This document shows, piece by piece, positions 1 to 6,487 of a DNA stretch of 10,170 bases. The stretch's first letter is position 1. Every line of letters starts with the position of its first letter. This DNA is from Treponema sp. Lineage in GTDB: Bacteria > Spirochaetota > Spirochaetia > Treponematales > Breznakiellaceae. The notes beneath the pieces were generated by a model that worked only from the letters and a program-made list of their open reading frames with translations, was not told where the DNA came from and did no database searches. The DNA lies in NCBI GenBank assembly GCA_031254795.1, contig JAIRTS010000078.1:1-10170 (forward strand). Direction: 5' to 3'. Made by a program: the position numbers and the translations under genes.

Positions 1-518
1 TCCGGTGTCAGAAACATATATACCAAATATCCTGTTTAAAAAGCGCAATACACCTTTTGGTTGTTCCGCGCGCAAATATTTTGTCCTAGAATCAACTTAT
101 GGCGGACAGAATCGTGATAAGACAGATGATAAAAGAATCGAAAAGTTGCGGGAAATTATTGAAACGACATTTATGAAAGGACAAAAAATCCTTATCCCTG
201 CCTTTGCCTTGGACAGGGCGCAATATCTTCTTGTGGATTTGTATTATTTGAAAAAAACATGCAGGCATTGAAGTTAAGAGATTCTGCGCTCAAGCCACTT
301 AATATGGATGTTTCTCCTCTCAGGCAACAACGAGGAAGAGAAAATAAAATTATAGGTATAGAGGGAAAGAAGGGGGATTAAAGAAAAAGTCGTTTAAATA
401 TTTGCCTTCGGGAAATACAGGAAGAGCTTTTGCTGGTTGGGATATGAAGCGGGACATTGATATTGAAAAAGATACAATCATAAAGAAACAAAGATGTCGG
501 TTGAACTCCTTCCATTAA
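1..518 (+). pseudogene. Decayed beta-CASP metallo-beta-lactamase-fold ribonuclease, left end outside window
   Basis: Frame 2 is open from the left edge to a TGA at 269-271. It reads KYFVLESTYGG near codons 25-35 and GQKILIPAFALDRAQYLL further on. This is the typical beta-CASP pattern: the acidic motif A inside E-S-T-Y-G, followed by a 'gG.vliPaFA..RaQ.ll' helix. Frame 3 then reads YLPSGNTGR and ends LNSFH followed by TAA at 516-518, which resembles the family's later 'GT.GR' turn and the start of the 'SF.sGHaD' motif B. Between the two parts lie only about 40 codons, with stops in the frames tested; the family usually has well over a hundred residues there. A seven-A run at 251-257 is a plausible frameshift site. 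The catalytic MBL half is upstream of the window, and the C-terminal end past motif B is missing. Intact relatives are RNA-processing endo/exonucleases (CPSF73/RNase J superfamily). I infer a non-functional remnant. Assignment to the superfamily is fairly secure; the exact subfamily is not. Confidence 0.7.
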
Positions 519-620
519 ACCAATGGATAAATCTGAATACCGGCAGAAAGCGAAGAAGCGATGTCGGCGTCTGAAACAAATAATACGCCTCTACTGAAGT
601 ATTTTGATTAAAATTTGGCA

Positions 621-662
621 GCCCCAGTCTATGCCGGGGCGACTATAAAAGTTTGACTTTTA
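621..662. repeat. Two adjacent small inverted repeats
   Basis: GCCCC at 621-625 pairs with GGGGC at 636-640 (10-nt loop). A competing pairing is GGCA at 617-620 with TGCC at 632-635. Six bases on, TAAAAGT at 646-652 pairs with ACTTTTA at 656-662 around a TTG loop. Read on the minus strand, the GC stem is followed by an A/T-rich run ending in TTTT, so it could act as a weak terminator in that direction, but no minus-strand gene precedes it. Confidence 0.4.
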
Positions 663-849
663 CGGGAGCATTAAAATTTTTCAAATTTACGCGACGCCGG
701 ACGAGGCGACGCGAGGCGAAAATGTTTCCCCGATATAGGATAAATTGGGGATGTAAAAGGGCAAACGAGATTAAATGATGCGGGGTAGGACGGAAATCAA
801 AAGGAGTTTGAAAGGGTATGGATGGAAAAACAAAAGGCGCCTTTAGGCG

Positions 850-873
850 GCTCAAAAACCAGCCGTTTTGAGC
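850..873. repeat. Perfect 8-bp inverted repeat with competing outer stem
   Basis: GCTCAAAA (850-857) and TTTTGAGC (866-873) are exact reverse complements around an 8-nt loop. A mutually exclusive pairing exists between GCGGCTC (847-853) and GAGCCGC (874-880). Two alternative stems sharing one arm is the geometry of a switch or attenuator. However, there is no U-tract after either stem on the plus strand and no known gene within 200 bases downstream, so function is undecided. Confidence 0.4.
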
Positions 874-1035
874 GAGCCGCAAAAACAATCCCCGATTTGC
901 AGGAAGTGTTTGACTGCCATGACCGTCGTCTTTTGTGTTGGCATCTCCCTCTCGCATTTCCTTGGGCCGCCATTACATTACTTGGCTTACGCGTCTTTTG
1001 GCTCACCATTCAATTACACTCGCGTTTTTCGTTAT

Positions 1036-1052
1036 AGCGCGTGAATAGCGCT
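1036..1052. promoter_or_regulatory. Inverted repeat abutting the operon promoter, possible operator
   Basis: AGCGC (1036-1040) and GCGCT (1048-1052) form a perfect 5-bp inverted repeat with a 7-base spacer. It ends on the first base of the proposed -35 hexamer, the position of a class II activator or a repressor blocking polymerase. The repeat is short and may be chance. Confidence 0.3.
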
Positions 1053-1080
1053 GGACAGGCGTTCAATTTTGTTTTAACAT
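1052..1080 (+). promoter_or_regulatory. Sigma-70-type promoter of the receptor operon, probably giving a leaderless mRNA
   Basis: TGGACA at 1052-1057 (five of six consensus bases) and TAACAT at 1075-1080 (four of six) are separated by exactly 17 bases. Counting the usual 6-8 bases past the -10 box puts the transcript start at about 1087, the A of the first gene's ATG. This fits the absence of any Shine-Dalgarno sequence before that ATG. Prediction only. Confidence 0.45.
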
Positions 1081-1086
1081 ACAAGT

Positions 1087-3093
1087 ATGGACAGGACGAT
1101 TCGGACGGGCAAGGCAAGCCGGGCGAAAAAAAGTAGAAAATACGGACGGTTTCCCATAAGCGCAAAACTTACGCTCATTTCGACTGTGTTGTCGCTTTTA
1201 TTCCTGTCCGCGATTATCGCGCTGGCGGCGCGGTTGACAAACGCGCGTGGCATTGCGCGGGAAAATAACAGGGCGATAAATAATTTGACTGCGCTGGCGG
1301 TGGAGAGCGAGCTTGAAAGCGTCTATTCCGGCGCGATGTCGCTGTTGCGGAAAATTGACGAGGCGGGTGGCGCGGACGCGGACTCGGTTGCGTCTGCAAA
1401 TGAAATAGCGGAGCGATTTTTTACACTGAATCCCACTATAAAAGCGGTTGCTATCCTTCCCGAAATCTCACAAACGCGGTTGCCGGGGCAAGCGGTGGGT
1501 GAGGCTTCAGCCGCCGCGAATCCGATGGAAGTCCGAGACGCGCTTGGGGCGCGTTTATTTGTCAACAATCTGGCGAAAACTATCGGACATGACCATATAA
1601 CACTGTGGTTTGAAAATCAAAAAGAAACGGCGAGGCGAGCGCTGTCCGGTGAAATTCTCATGTGCCACGCGGCGCCTTTTTCTGACGCTCCCCTTCTTGT
1701 CATGCTCTTTCCTTATGAACGCGGCGCCGAAATCAACGCGGCGGCTGTTTTCTTTTCACCTGAACCCCTTGTCAGAAGTCTTGGAACAGGGGACAACGCC
1801 TCGTTTATGTCAAACGAAGCGGGCGATGTACTGCTTCAGGCTGAAGATGGGGGCAATTCGGACGATCTTCCCTTTATACAATGGCAGACGCCAGAACACG
1901 GAAGCCGGAGCTTCACATCCACATATCATGATGGCGAAGGAACCGAATGCTTTGCGGCGATCAAAAAGATAGCCGTAAATCAAAGAGATGTGAAGAACGA
2001 AAACAATCTGGTTGTGATTACAACCTTCAAAACAGATATTGTTTTTAAGAAGCTCGTTACTGTTATCCGGCTTATGTGCTGTTTCGGCGGCGGAGCGTTG
2101 GTTCTGTCGTCGCTTCTTGCGCATCTGTATACAAAAACTATCAGCAAGCCGCTTGTGGCGTTGATTCACGGCGCGAATTCCGTTAGGGAGGGTGATTATG
2201 CGGTGAATCTTGCGAACCGGAGCGGGGATGAGATTGGAGAACTGACCCAAAGTTTTATCAGTATGACTCAAGAAGCCGCCTATGTTGAAAAATTCGCCAA
2301 TAAGACAGCGTTGCGGCTTGCGCGGCAGGAAGCGCTCTTTCATGCGGGGAAGGGCGCCACCACGGTCTGCTTTGTCAAACTCCGCGCTTTTGCGGAACTG
2401 ACCGGGAATTTGAGCGCGCGGGATACGGCGGCTTTAGCCAATGAATTCTTCTCCTGTTTGACACGATGTGTGACCCACGCCGGCGGCGTTGTCGATAAAT
2501 TTCTGACCCATGACGGCGCCGCGCTTTTGGCGTTTTGGGGCGCGCTTGAAGATGGCGGTTCTGAGCGGAACGCGATGAACTGCATCCACGCCGCGTTGAT
2601 GATGAGGGCAAGTTTGCGGAAACTGAATAAGGAGCGTTTGCTTCGCGTAAAAGCCGCTCAAAGCGAAGCGCCGTATCCTGCGCAAAGTGCGCAATTTGCC
2701 CCATTGATTAAGATGAGTTGCGTTGTCAATACAGGAGAGACGTTTGCGGGGATTATCAGTGTGGATGAGCGCAAAGAATTGATGGTTGCGGGCGATGTGG
2801 TGAGCCTCGCCGAGTGTATCGCTGACGCGAATGAAGACTTTGACACGGATATTCTGATTATGGAGCATACGCGGGAACTTATTGGAGAGCGATTCGTACT
2901 GGAAGAAACGCCGCTCATTAAGGTGAAAGGGAGAGAAAAACCTCTTCGTACGTTTGCGCTGGTGAATGTACAAAGCGATGATGAAGCCGGCGCTATCCTG
3001 CAAGAGGCGGAGACGCCGGATATGGAAACCGCGCGGCTTTGGGCGGGTGTCGCAGGGCCTCGAACTATGGCGGAGGTACGGGAACGATGGTAG
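1087..3093 (+). CDS. Membrane receptor with HAMP and degenerate class III adenylate/guanylate cyclase domain
   Basis: 668 aa. Layout: basic cytoplasmic tail (1-27) with YGRF at 19-22; membrane helix about 28-48; periplasmic sensor about 49-325 of no recognised family (possibly Cache-like); second helix about 326-348; HAMP about 349-402; cyclase-homology domain about 420-640; a tail containing P-x-x-M-A-E-V-R. The cyclase domain aligns without gaps from the first metal motif to VVDKF, but catalytic positions are lost. The first metal Asp is K431 and the second is H475 (an Asp follows at 476). The base-recognition position is M566, the transition-state Asn is S573 and the Arg is C577. Only the adenine-type Lys (K471) remains. 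It is therefore predicted not to make cAMP or cGMP by the usual two-metal mechanism. The ATG is the first start after an in-frame TAA at 1075 and has no Shine-Dalgarno; later Mets would remove helix 1. It overlaps the next gene by 7 bases and is a paralogue of it over the whole length. Confidence 0.9.
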   Translation: MDRTIRTGKASRAKKSRKYGRFPISAKLTLISTVLSLLFLSAIIALAARLTNARGIARENNRAINNLTALAVESELESVYSGAMSLLRKIDEAGGADADSVASANEIAERFFTLNPTIKAVAILPEISQTRLPGQAVGEASAAANPMEVRDALGARLFVNNLAKTIGHDHITLWFENQKETARRALSGEILMCHAAPFSDAPLLVMLFPYERGAEINAAAVFFSPEPLVRSLGTGDNASFMSNEAGDVLLQAEDGGNSDDLPFIQWQTPEHGSRSFTSTYHDGEGTECFAAIKKIAVNQRDVKNENNLVVITTFKTDIVFKKLVTVIRLMCCFGGGALVLSSLLAHLYTKTISKPLVALIHGANSVREGDYAVNLANRSGDEIGELTQSFISMTQEAAYVEKFANKTALRLARQEALFHAGKGATTVCFVKLRAFAELTGNLSARDTAALANEFFSCLTRCVTHAGGVVDKFLTHDGAALLAFWGALEDGGSERNAMNCIHAALMMRASLRKLNKERLLRVKAAQSEAPYPAQSAQFAPLIKMSCVVNTGETFAGIISVDERKELMVAGDVVSLAECIADANEDFDTDILIMEHTRELIGERFVLEETPLIKVKGREKPLRTFALVNVQSDDEAGAILQEAETPDMETARLWAGVAGPRTMAEVRERW

Positions 3094-5414
3094 ATCAACG
3101 TATAGCGCGCGATGTTCTTGCTTACGGAGACTTTGTCGACAACGCCGGCGTGATAAGCGACTCTGTTGCAACCGTGAAAGAGGGACCCACAGATGACGCC
3201 CGGTCTTTTTATGCGTACGGCGAATTCACGTCTTCCATTGAAAATATTGAAAAAGAGAGTGTGGACAAAGCTCAGTCGGTCTGCAATGATGTTTTAGATT
3301 ACGGAAAATTTTCTTGCGCTGAAACGCCGCTTCCTGCTGTGGAACAGAAAGCTACCGTGGAACCGGCGGTGACGCAATCGCCTGTCCTTGACGCGGTGCC
3401 CGACACCGAACCGCCGGAGCCTGTAATCGCGAAAATTTCAGAAATTTCAGTCCAGCGTCATAAGATGCGTCCGGCGTCTCCCGATCCGTCTAAAACGGGC
3501 GCGCATGATCCCAAGCGGATTAGAGCGGCATTCCCTATAGGCGCAAAATTGACAGCCTGCGTCACAAGCATGTTGCTTTGTTCTCTGGGTTTGCTCGCTG
3601 CGGCAATATGGTTCTTCATGAGAGTGGACGCGCGGCGTACCGCGGAAAAACACAATGCGGATATCAATCGCCGCGTGGCGTTGACTGTGGAGACCGCTCT
3701 TTCCTCAATAAAAAATAATGTGTCAATGCTGTTCTATGGACCTGACCAGCCTAATCCCGAAACGGTCTCCTCCTTTTTTGAGGAACATCCTGATATAGCG
3801 GCAATCCTGTCTGATGGATATGGATCCGGCGAACATGAAGAGCAGCCTTTCATCCATGAGCAGTTCTTTTTGAATCACGGGATAGACGCGTCTCTCGCGA
3901 GCGCCCGTCTTGACCAAATGGACTTGAAGAATAGAGAGCCTCGCGCGGAACCCGTATTGCTCAACGCATCGCCCTTTTTCGAGCGCTTGCCGGTACTGGC
4001 GACGCGCTTTCCAACAGATCGCGGCTGGATTGCGGTCTTCTTTTCATCGGAACGCCTCGCTGAAAATTTTGGGGGCAGCGAGAACGTTTCCATGCTATTT
4101 AACAGTCGCGGTGATGTACTGGTACACGTGGATCAGAATGCAATTCGGCAAGAATCGAATTTTTCTGATTTTTTCGCTATGCCGGTGTTGGGAGAATTTG
4201 CGGATAGTGGAGAAACCTCGTTTCAAACCCGCTGTCCCAATATGAGCGGGGACGCGTACATCGTGGCGATCAGGCGGCTCAACACCGTCGGCAATGGTTT
4301 GTTTGTGTTGACCGCTATCCCAGAAGCGGTAGTCTTTGAAAACATCAACGCGATAACACGCCTTAATCTGTATCTGTCCCTTGCCGCCTGTCTTATTGCG
4401 ATTATCCTTATGCGTTTTTTCTCAAAAACCATTTCCGTACCGCTCAAACTCCTAAAAAGCGCGGTACAAGCCATGGAGGACGGGAGCTACAACATGATGG
4501 ACAGTTCTCGCCACGATGAGCTCGGAGTTCTTGCGGAAAGCGTGAACGGCATGATCCGGACGCTTGCAAACGTTGAGTCCTTTGCCAACAAAAAAATCGC
4601 GCGACGGATATGGAAAGGTCAAATCGGCGTGGAAGGGACGCGCAAAGAAGCGACCGTTTTTTTCTCAAGCTTATGCTCTTTTACGGAAAATGAAGATAAT
4701 CCTGAAGAAACGGTCGCCCTTTTTAACGATTATCTGGAACGTATATCCTTATGCGTAACACGGACAGGCGGCGTTGTTGACAGATGTGTCGGCGCTACGG
4801 TAATGGCGCATTGGGGCGCGGCAGACTCCTCCGGCGATGTTGCAGGTGGCGCCGGACAGAACGCTGTTAACGCGGTATGCGCGGCCCTTATGATGAGGGC
4901 GGTCATGCGCAGCCTCAACGACTCCCTCAATGAGACAGGGGGCAAGCCGCTTGTCCGGGCGAGTTTCGGACTGAATAGCGGCAGCGTGACAGCCGCGCAA
5001 ATCGGAGGCTCCGACAGGCTTGAATACGCGGTTATGGGCGATACGGTGACGCTTGCGAATCGCGCGCGAGATTTTTGTGAAGCTTTTGGCGCGGAAATCA
5101 TTATTACCGGAAATACACGGAATTTGATTAAAGATAGTTTTATAATAGAAGATCTGCCGCCGATTATAGACAAGAGAGGGGAGATTAGATTATTCACTGT
5201 GGTAAATGTACGGAAAATTGAAATTCTTGAACGGATATTTTCAGATATAGAGCAGATGCCAAAGGCAAATTTATATACAAGCCGGTTGTGTCTGGGACCG
5301 GGCGCGCCCCAAAACATGGCGGAGCTTCGCAAAATGCTGAGGCTGTCCGCGCCGGATATGAGCAAGGCGACAAATGAAGAAAAAAAGAAATACGCCATAC
5401 AAACCGGCGGTTAA
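3087..5414 (+). CDS. Paralogous membrane receptor with long N-terminal tail, HAMP and degenerate cyclase domain
   Basis: 775 aa from ATG 3087, which overlaps the previous stop (ATGGTAG) and has GGAGG at 3072-3076. An in-frame ATG at 3039 is less likely because it lies deeper in the upstream gene. The cytoplasmic tail (1-148) is acidic and Pro-rich in part, and carries YGDF (13-16), YGEF (44-47) and YGKF (72-75). Helix 1 is about 155-178, the periplasmic sensor about 180-425, helix 2 about 426-442, HAMP about 443-500, and the cyclase-homology domain about 515-725. The first metal Asp is S528 (VFFSSLCSFT) and the second is A570 (DRCVGATVMAHWG). The adenine Lys is R566, the -7 base-recognition residue A648 and the Asn T655; only R659 is retained. 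The fold markers, including the MGDTVTLANR strand-loop, are otherwise well kept, so this looks like a maintained pseudoenzyme rather than a decaying gene. The tail after the domain repeats P-x-x-M-A-E-L-R (M744). It probably acts with the neighbouring receptor, perhaps as a heterodimer. Confidence 0.9.
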   Translation: MVDQRIARDVLAYGDFVDNAGVISDSVATVKEGPTDDARSFYAYGEFTSSIENIEKESVDKAQSVCNDVLDYGKFSCAETPLPAVEQKATVEPAVTQSPVLDAVPDTEPPEPVIAKISEISVQRHKMRPASPDPSKTGAHDPKRIRAAFPIGAKLTACVTSMLLCSLGLLAAAIWFFMRVDARRTAEKHNADINRRVALTVETALSSIKNNVSMLFYGPDQPNPETVSSFFEEHPDIAAILSDGYGSGEHEEQPFIHEQFFLNHGIDASLASARLDQMDLKNREPRAEPVLLNASPFFERLPVLATRFPTDRGWIAVFFSSERLAENFGGSENVSMLFNSRGDVLVHVDQNAIRQESNFSDFFAMPVLGEFADSGETSFQTRCPNMSGDAYIVAIRRLNTVGNGLFVLTAIPEAVVFENINAITRLNLYLSLAACLIAIILMRFFSKTISVPLKLLKSAVQAMEDGSYNMMDSSRHDELGVLAESVNGMIRTLANVESFANKKIARRIWKGQIGVEGTRKEATVFFSSLCSFTENEDNPEETVALFNDYLERISLCVTRTGGVVDRCVGATVMAHWGAADSSGDVAGGAGQNAVNAVCAALMMRAVMRSLNDSLNETGGKPLVRASFGLNSGSVTAAQIGGSDRLEYAVMGDTVTLANRARDFCEAFGAEIIITGNTRNLIKDSFIIEDLPPIIDKRGEIRLFTVVNVRKIEILERIFSDIEQMPKANLYTSRLCLGPGAPQNMAELRKMLRLSAPDMSKATNEEKKKYAIQTGG

Positions 5415-6330
5415 AACCAGAATCGCCGATATCCTCATCACCCTTCTCTGCGTTTCGGGACTGCTTTTTACGGGGAGCCTTTTTTACCGCGATCTAATCA
5501 GAATGCTGGACAAGGAAGCGGCGATCCCCATCGGCAGTCTTGTCCGTAAGAATAATGCTGTGTTGCGCCAACATCTGGACGGCCTCTTATGGACTCGGCT
5601 TGCGCCAGAATCGCCCGTTTACAGTGGCGACGCCATTAGAACCGGATGGCTTTCCGACGCGGTTATAACCTTTGCAAATAGGGATTCCGCCATGTTGTCG
5701 GAAAACAGCGCGGTACGGATTGCGATGGACGCAAACAGCCGCACGCGGATCGAGTTGTCAGCTGGAGTCATCAGCGCGAGGTCTAAAAAAGCGGAATTAC
5801 TTGTCTCGTATGAGGCGCAGACCGCAATCATTTCAGGCGGGGGCGCCGTACAGGCCGTAGACGATGGAAACGGCGTGATCCTTAGCGTCACGGAAGGACG
5901 GGTAATCCTGCTTTCGGGTCACACAACCCGCCTTGTTTCTGCTGGAACGGCAGTGTGCGTCGGTGGAACCACCGTTTCCGCTGAGAGTACGGCCGCCCTC
6001 CCGAAAAATCCCTCTGTGGTTGTCCTTTCTCCCCCGCCGATTCACGAAGTGTTGTCAGCCAAATTTCCTGTTCCGGCGTTCTTTTCGTGGACAACGGCGC
6101 ATTTTAGTCTGGAACACTACACACGCCTGGATATAGCCTTGGATCGCCAGTTTTCCCGAATCGTCCGCGCCATAGCCTCCCCTTTCTCCAGCGTATCGGT
6201 GGATCTCGCCGAAGGAACGTACTGGTGGCGAATATATCCCGCCAAAGACGATTCTGGATCAGCGCCAATTTCACTTGACGCAGTGAATGGCTCAACCGGC
6301 ATGTTGCGCGTTCGGCGCGAGCCGCAATGA
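5374..6330 (+). CDS. Membrane-anchored FecR-domain protein with C-terminal Ig-like domain
   Basis: 318 aa. A short basic cytoplasmic N-terminus (1-16, KKKR start) is followed by one membrane helix (about 17-38), so the rest should lie in the periplasm. Residues about 55-200 match a FecR domain: a GDAIRTG turn at 85-91, then alternating beta strands (ITFANRDSAML, RIELSAGVISARS, GVILSVTEGRVILLS). Residues about 205-318 look like an Ig/fibronectin-like fold, with FFSW at 236-239, a D-I-A-L-D-R-Q-F strand and GTYWWRIYP at 281-289. Classical FecR regulators carry a cytoplasmic anti-sigma domain; this one has none, so it is not a FecI-type sigma regulator. The ATG is the first start after an in-frame TGA at 5359-5361. 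It lies inside the upstream gene, giving a 41-base overlap with only a weak AAGG at 5364-5367, so translation is probably coupled. It probably senses or binds something in the envelope together with the two receptors; the ligand is unknown. Confidence 0.85.
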   Translation: MKKKRNTPYKPAVKTRIADILITLLCVSGLLFTGSLFYRDLIRMLDKEAAIPIGSLVRKNNAVLRQHLDGLLWTRLAPESPVYSGDAIRTGWLSDAVITFANRDSAMLSENSAVRIAMDANSRTRIELSAGVISARSKKAELLVSYEAQTAIISGGGAVQAVDDGNGVILSVTEGRVILLSGHTTRLVSAGTAVCVGGTTVSAESTAALPKNPSVVVLSPPPIHEVLSAKFPVPAFFSWTTAHFSLEHYTRLDIALDRQFSRIVRAIASPFSSVSVDLAEGTYWWRIYPAKDDSGSAPISLDAVNGSTGMLRVRREPQ

Positions 6331-6354
6331 CAAGCCTCTGTAAATTCTGCCCTC

Positions 6355-6377
6355 CCGCGTAATTACAACGCGGCTTT
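6355..6377 (+). terminator. Candidate terminator of the receptor operon
   Basis: CCGCGT (6355-6360) pairs perfectly with ACGCGG (6368-6373) around a 7-nt A/T-rich loop, 24 bases after the FecR-gene stop. The following bases CTTTCATATT are T-rich but not a strong U-tract, so it is at best a moderate intrinsic terminator. Confidence 0.4.
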
Positions 6378-6448
6378 CATATTCGGCGAACCAGAAATTC
6401 CGCAGGGTATGAAATCAAACTTCATGAACAAATAGTATAGGAGCGTTA

Positions 6449-6487
6449 ATTGGAAAAGGGCGAGGTATTGCGCCCGCGCTTTCCAAT
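6449..6487. repeat. Long bipartite hairpin
   Basis: Outer arms ATTGGAAA (6449-6456) and TTTCCAAT (6480-6487) are exact reverse complements. Inside them GGGCG (6458-6462) pairs with CGCCC (6471-6475) around an 8-nt loop, leaving an asymmetric interior loop of one base against four. Thirteen pairs in a 39-base element is more than expected by chance. On the minus strand the GC stem is followed by TTTT, which is mildly terminator-like; on the plus strand there is no T-tract. Confidence 0.5.

Larger units (their letters stand above)
519..1086. other. Gene-free interval with several inverted repeats
   Basis: No convincing coding region. Open frames here on both strands (minus 643-957, plus 822-1037) have no family resemblance, and their composition suggests chance. 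The stretch contains GCCCC/GGGGC (621-625 with 636-640), TAAAAGT/ACTTTTA (646-652 with 656-662), a GC-rich run with a 10-base near-repeat (CGAGGCGA at 702-709 and 712-719), and a perfect 8-bp arm pair at 850-873. The right end carries the promoter of the receptor operon. The left part could be a decayed or dispersed element, which cannot be judged without other genome copies. Confidence 0.6.

Noticed and set aside
643..957. 104-aa minus-strand open frame
   Set aside because: No ribosome site or recognisable motif; spans several inverted repeats and reads as non-coding.
818..1044. Small plus-strand frames (starts at 818, 822 and 919), one with AAGGAG at 801-806
   Set aside because: The 17-, 71- and 41-codon products overlap each other in different frames and resemble nothing; the ribosome-site match alone is not enough.
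3039..3086. Upstream in-frame ATG for the second receptor
   Set aside because: Would extend the overlap with the first gene to 55 bases; ATG at 3087 has a better-placed GGAGG and a 7-base overlap.
2434..3171. 245-aa open frame on the minus strand inside the first receptor gene
   Set aside because: Antisense shadow of a well-supported gene; Arg/His/Pro-rich translation with no family pattern and no ribosome site.
4730..5398. 222-aa minus-strand open frame inside the second receptor gene
   Set aside because: Antisense of a conserved domain; composition (Ser/Pro/Thr-rich) typical of a shadow frame.
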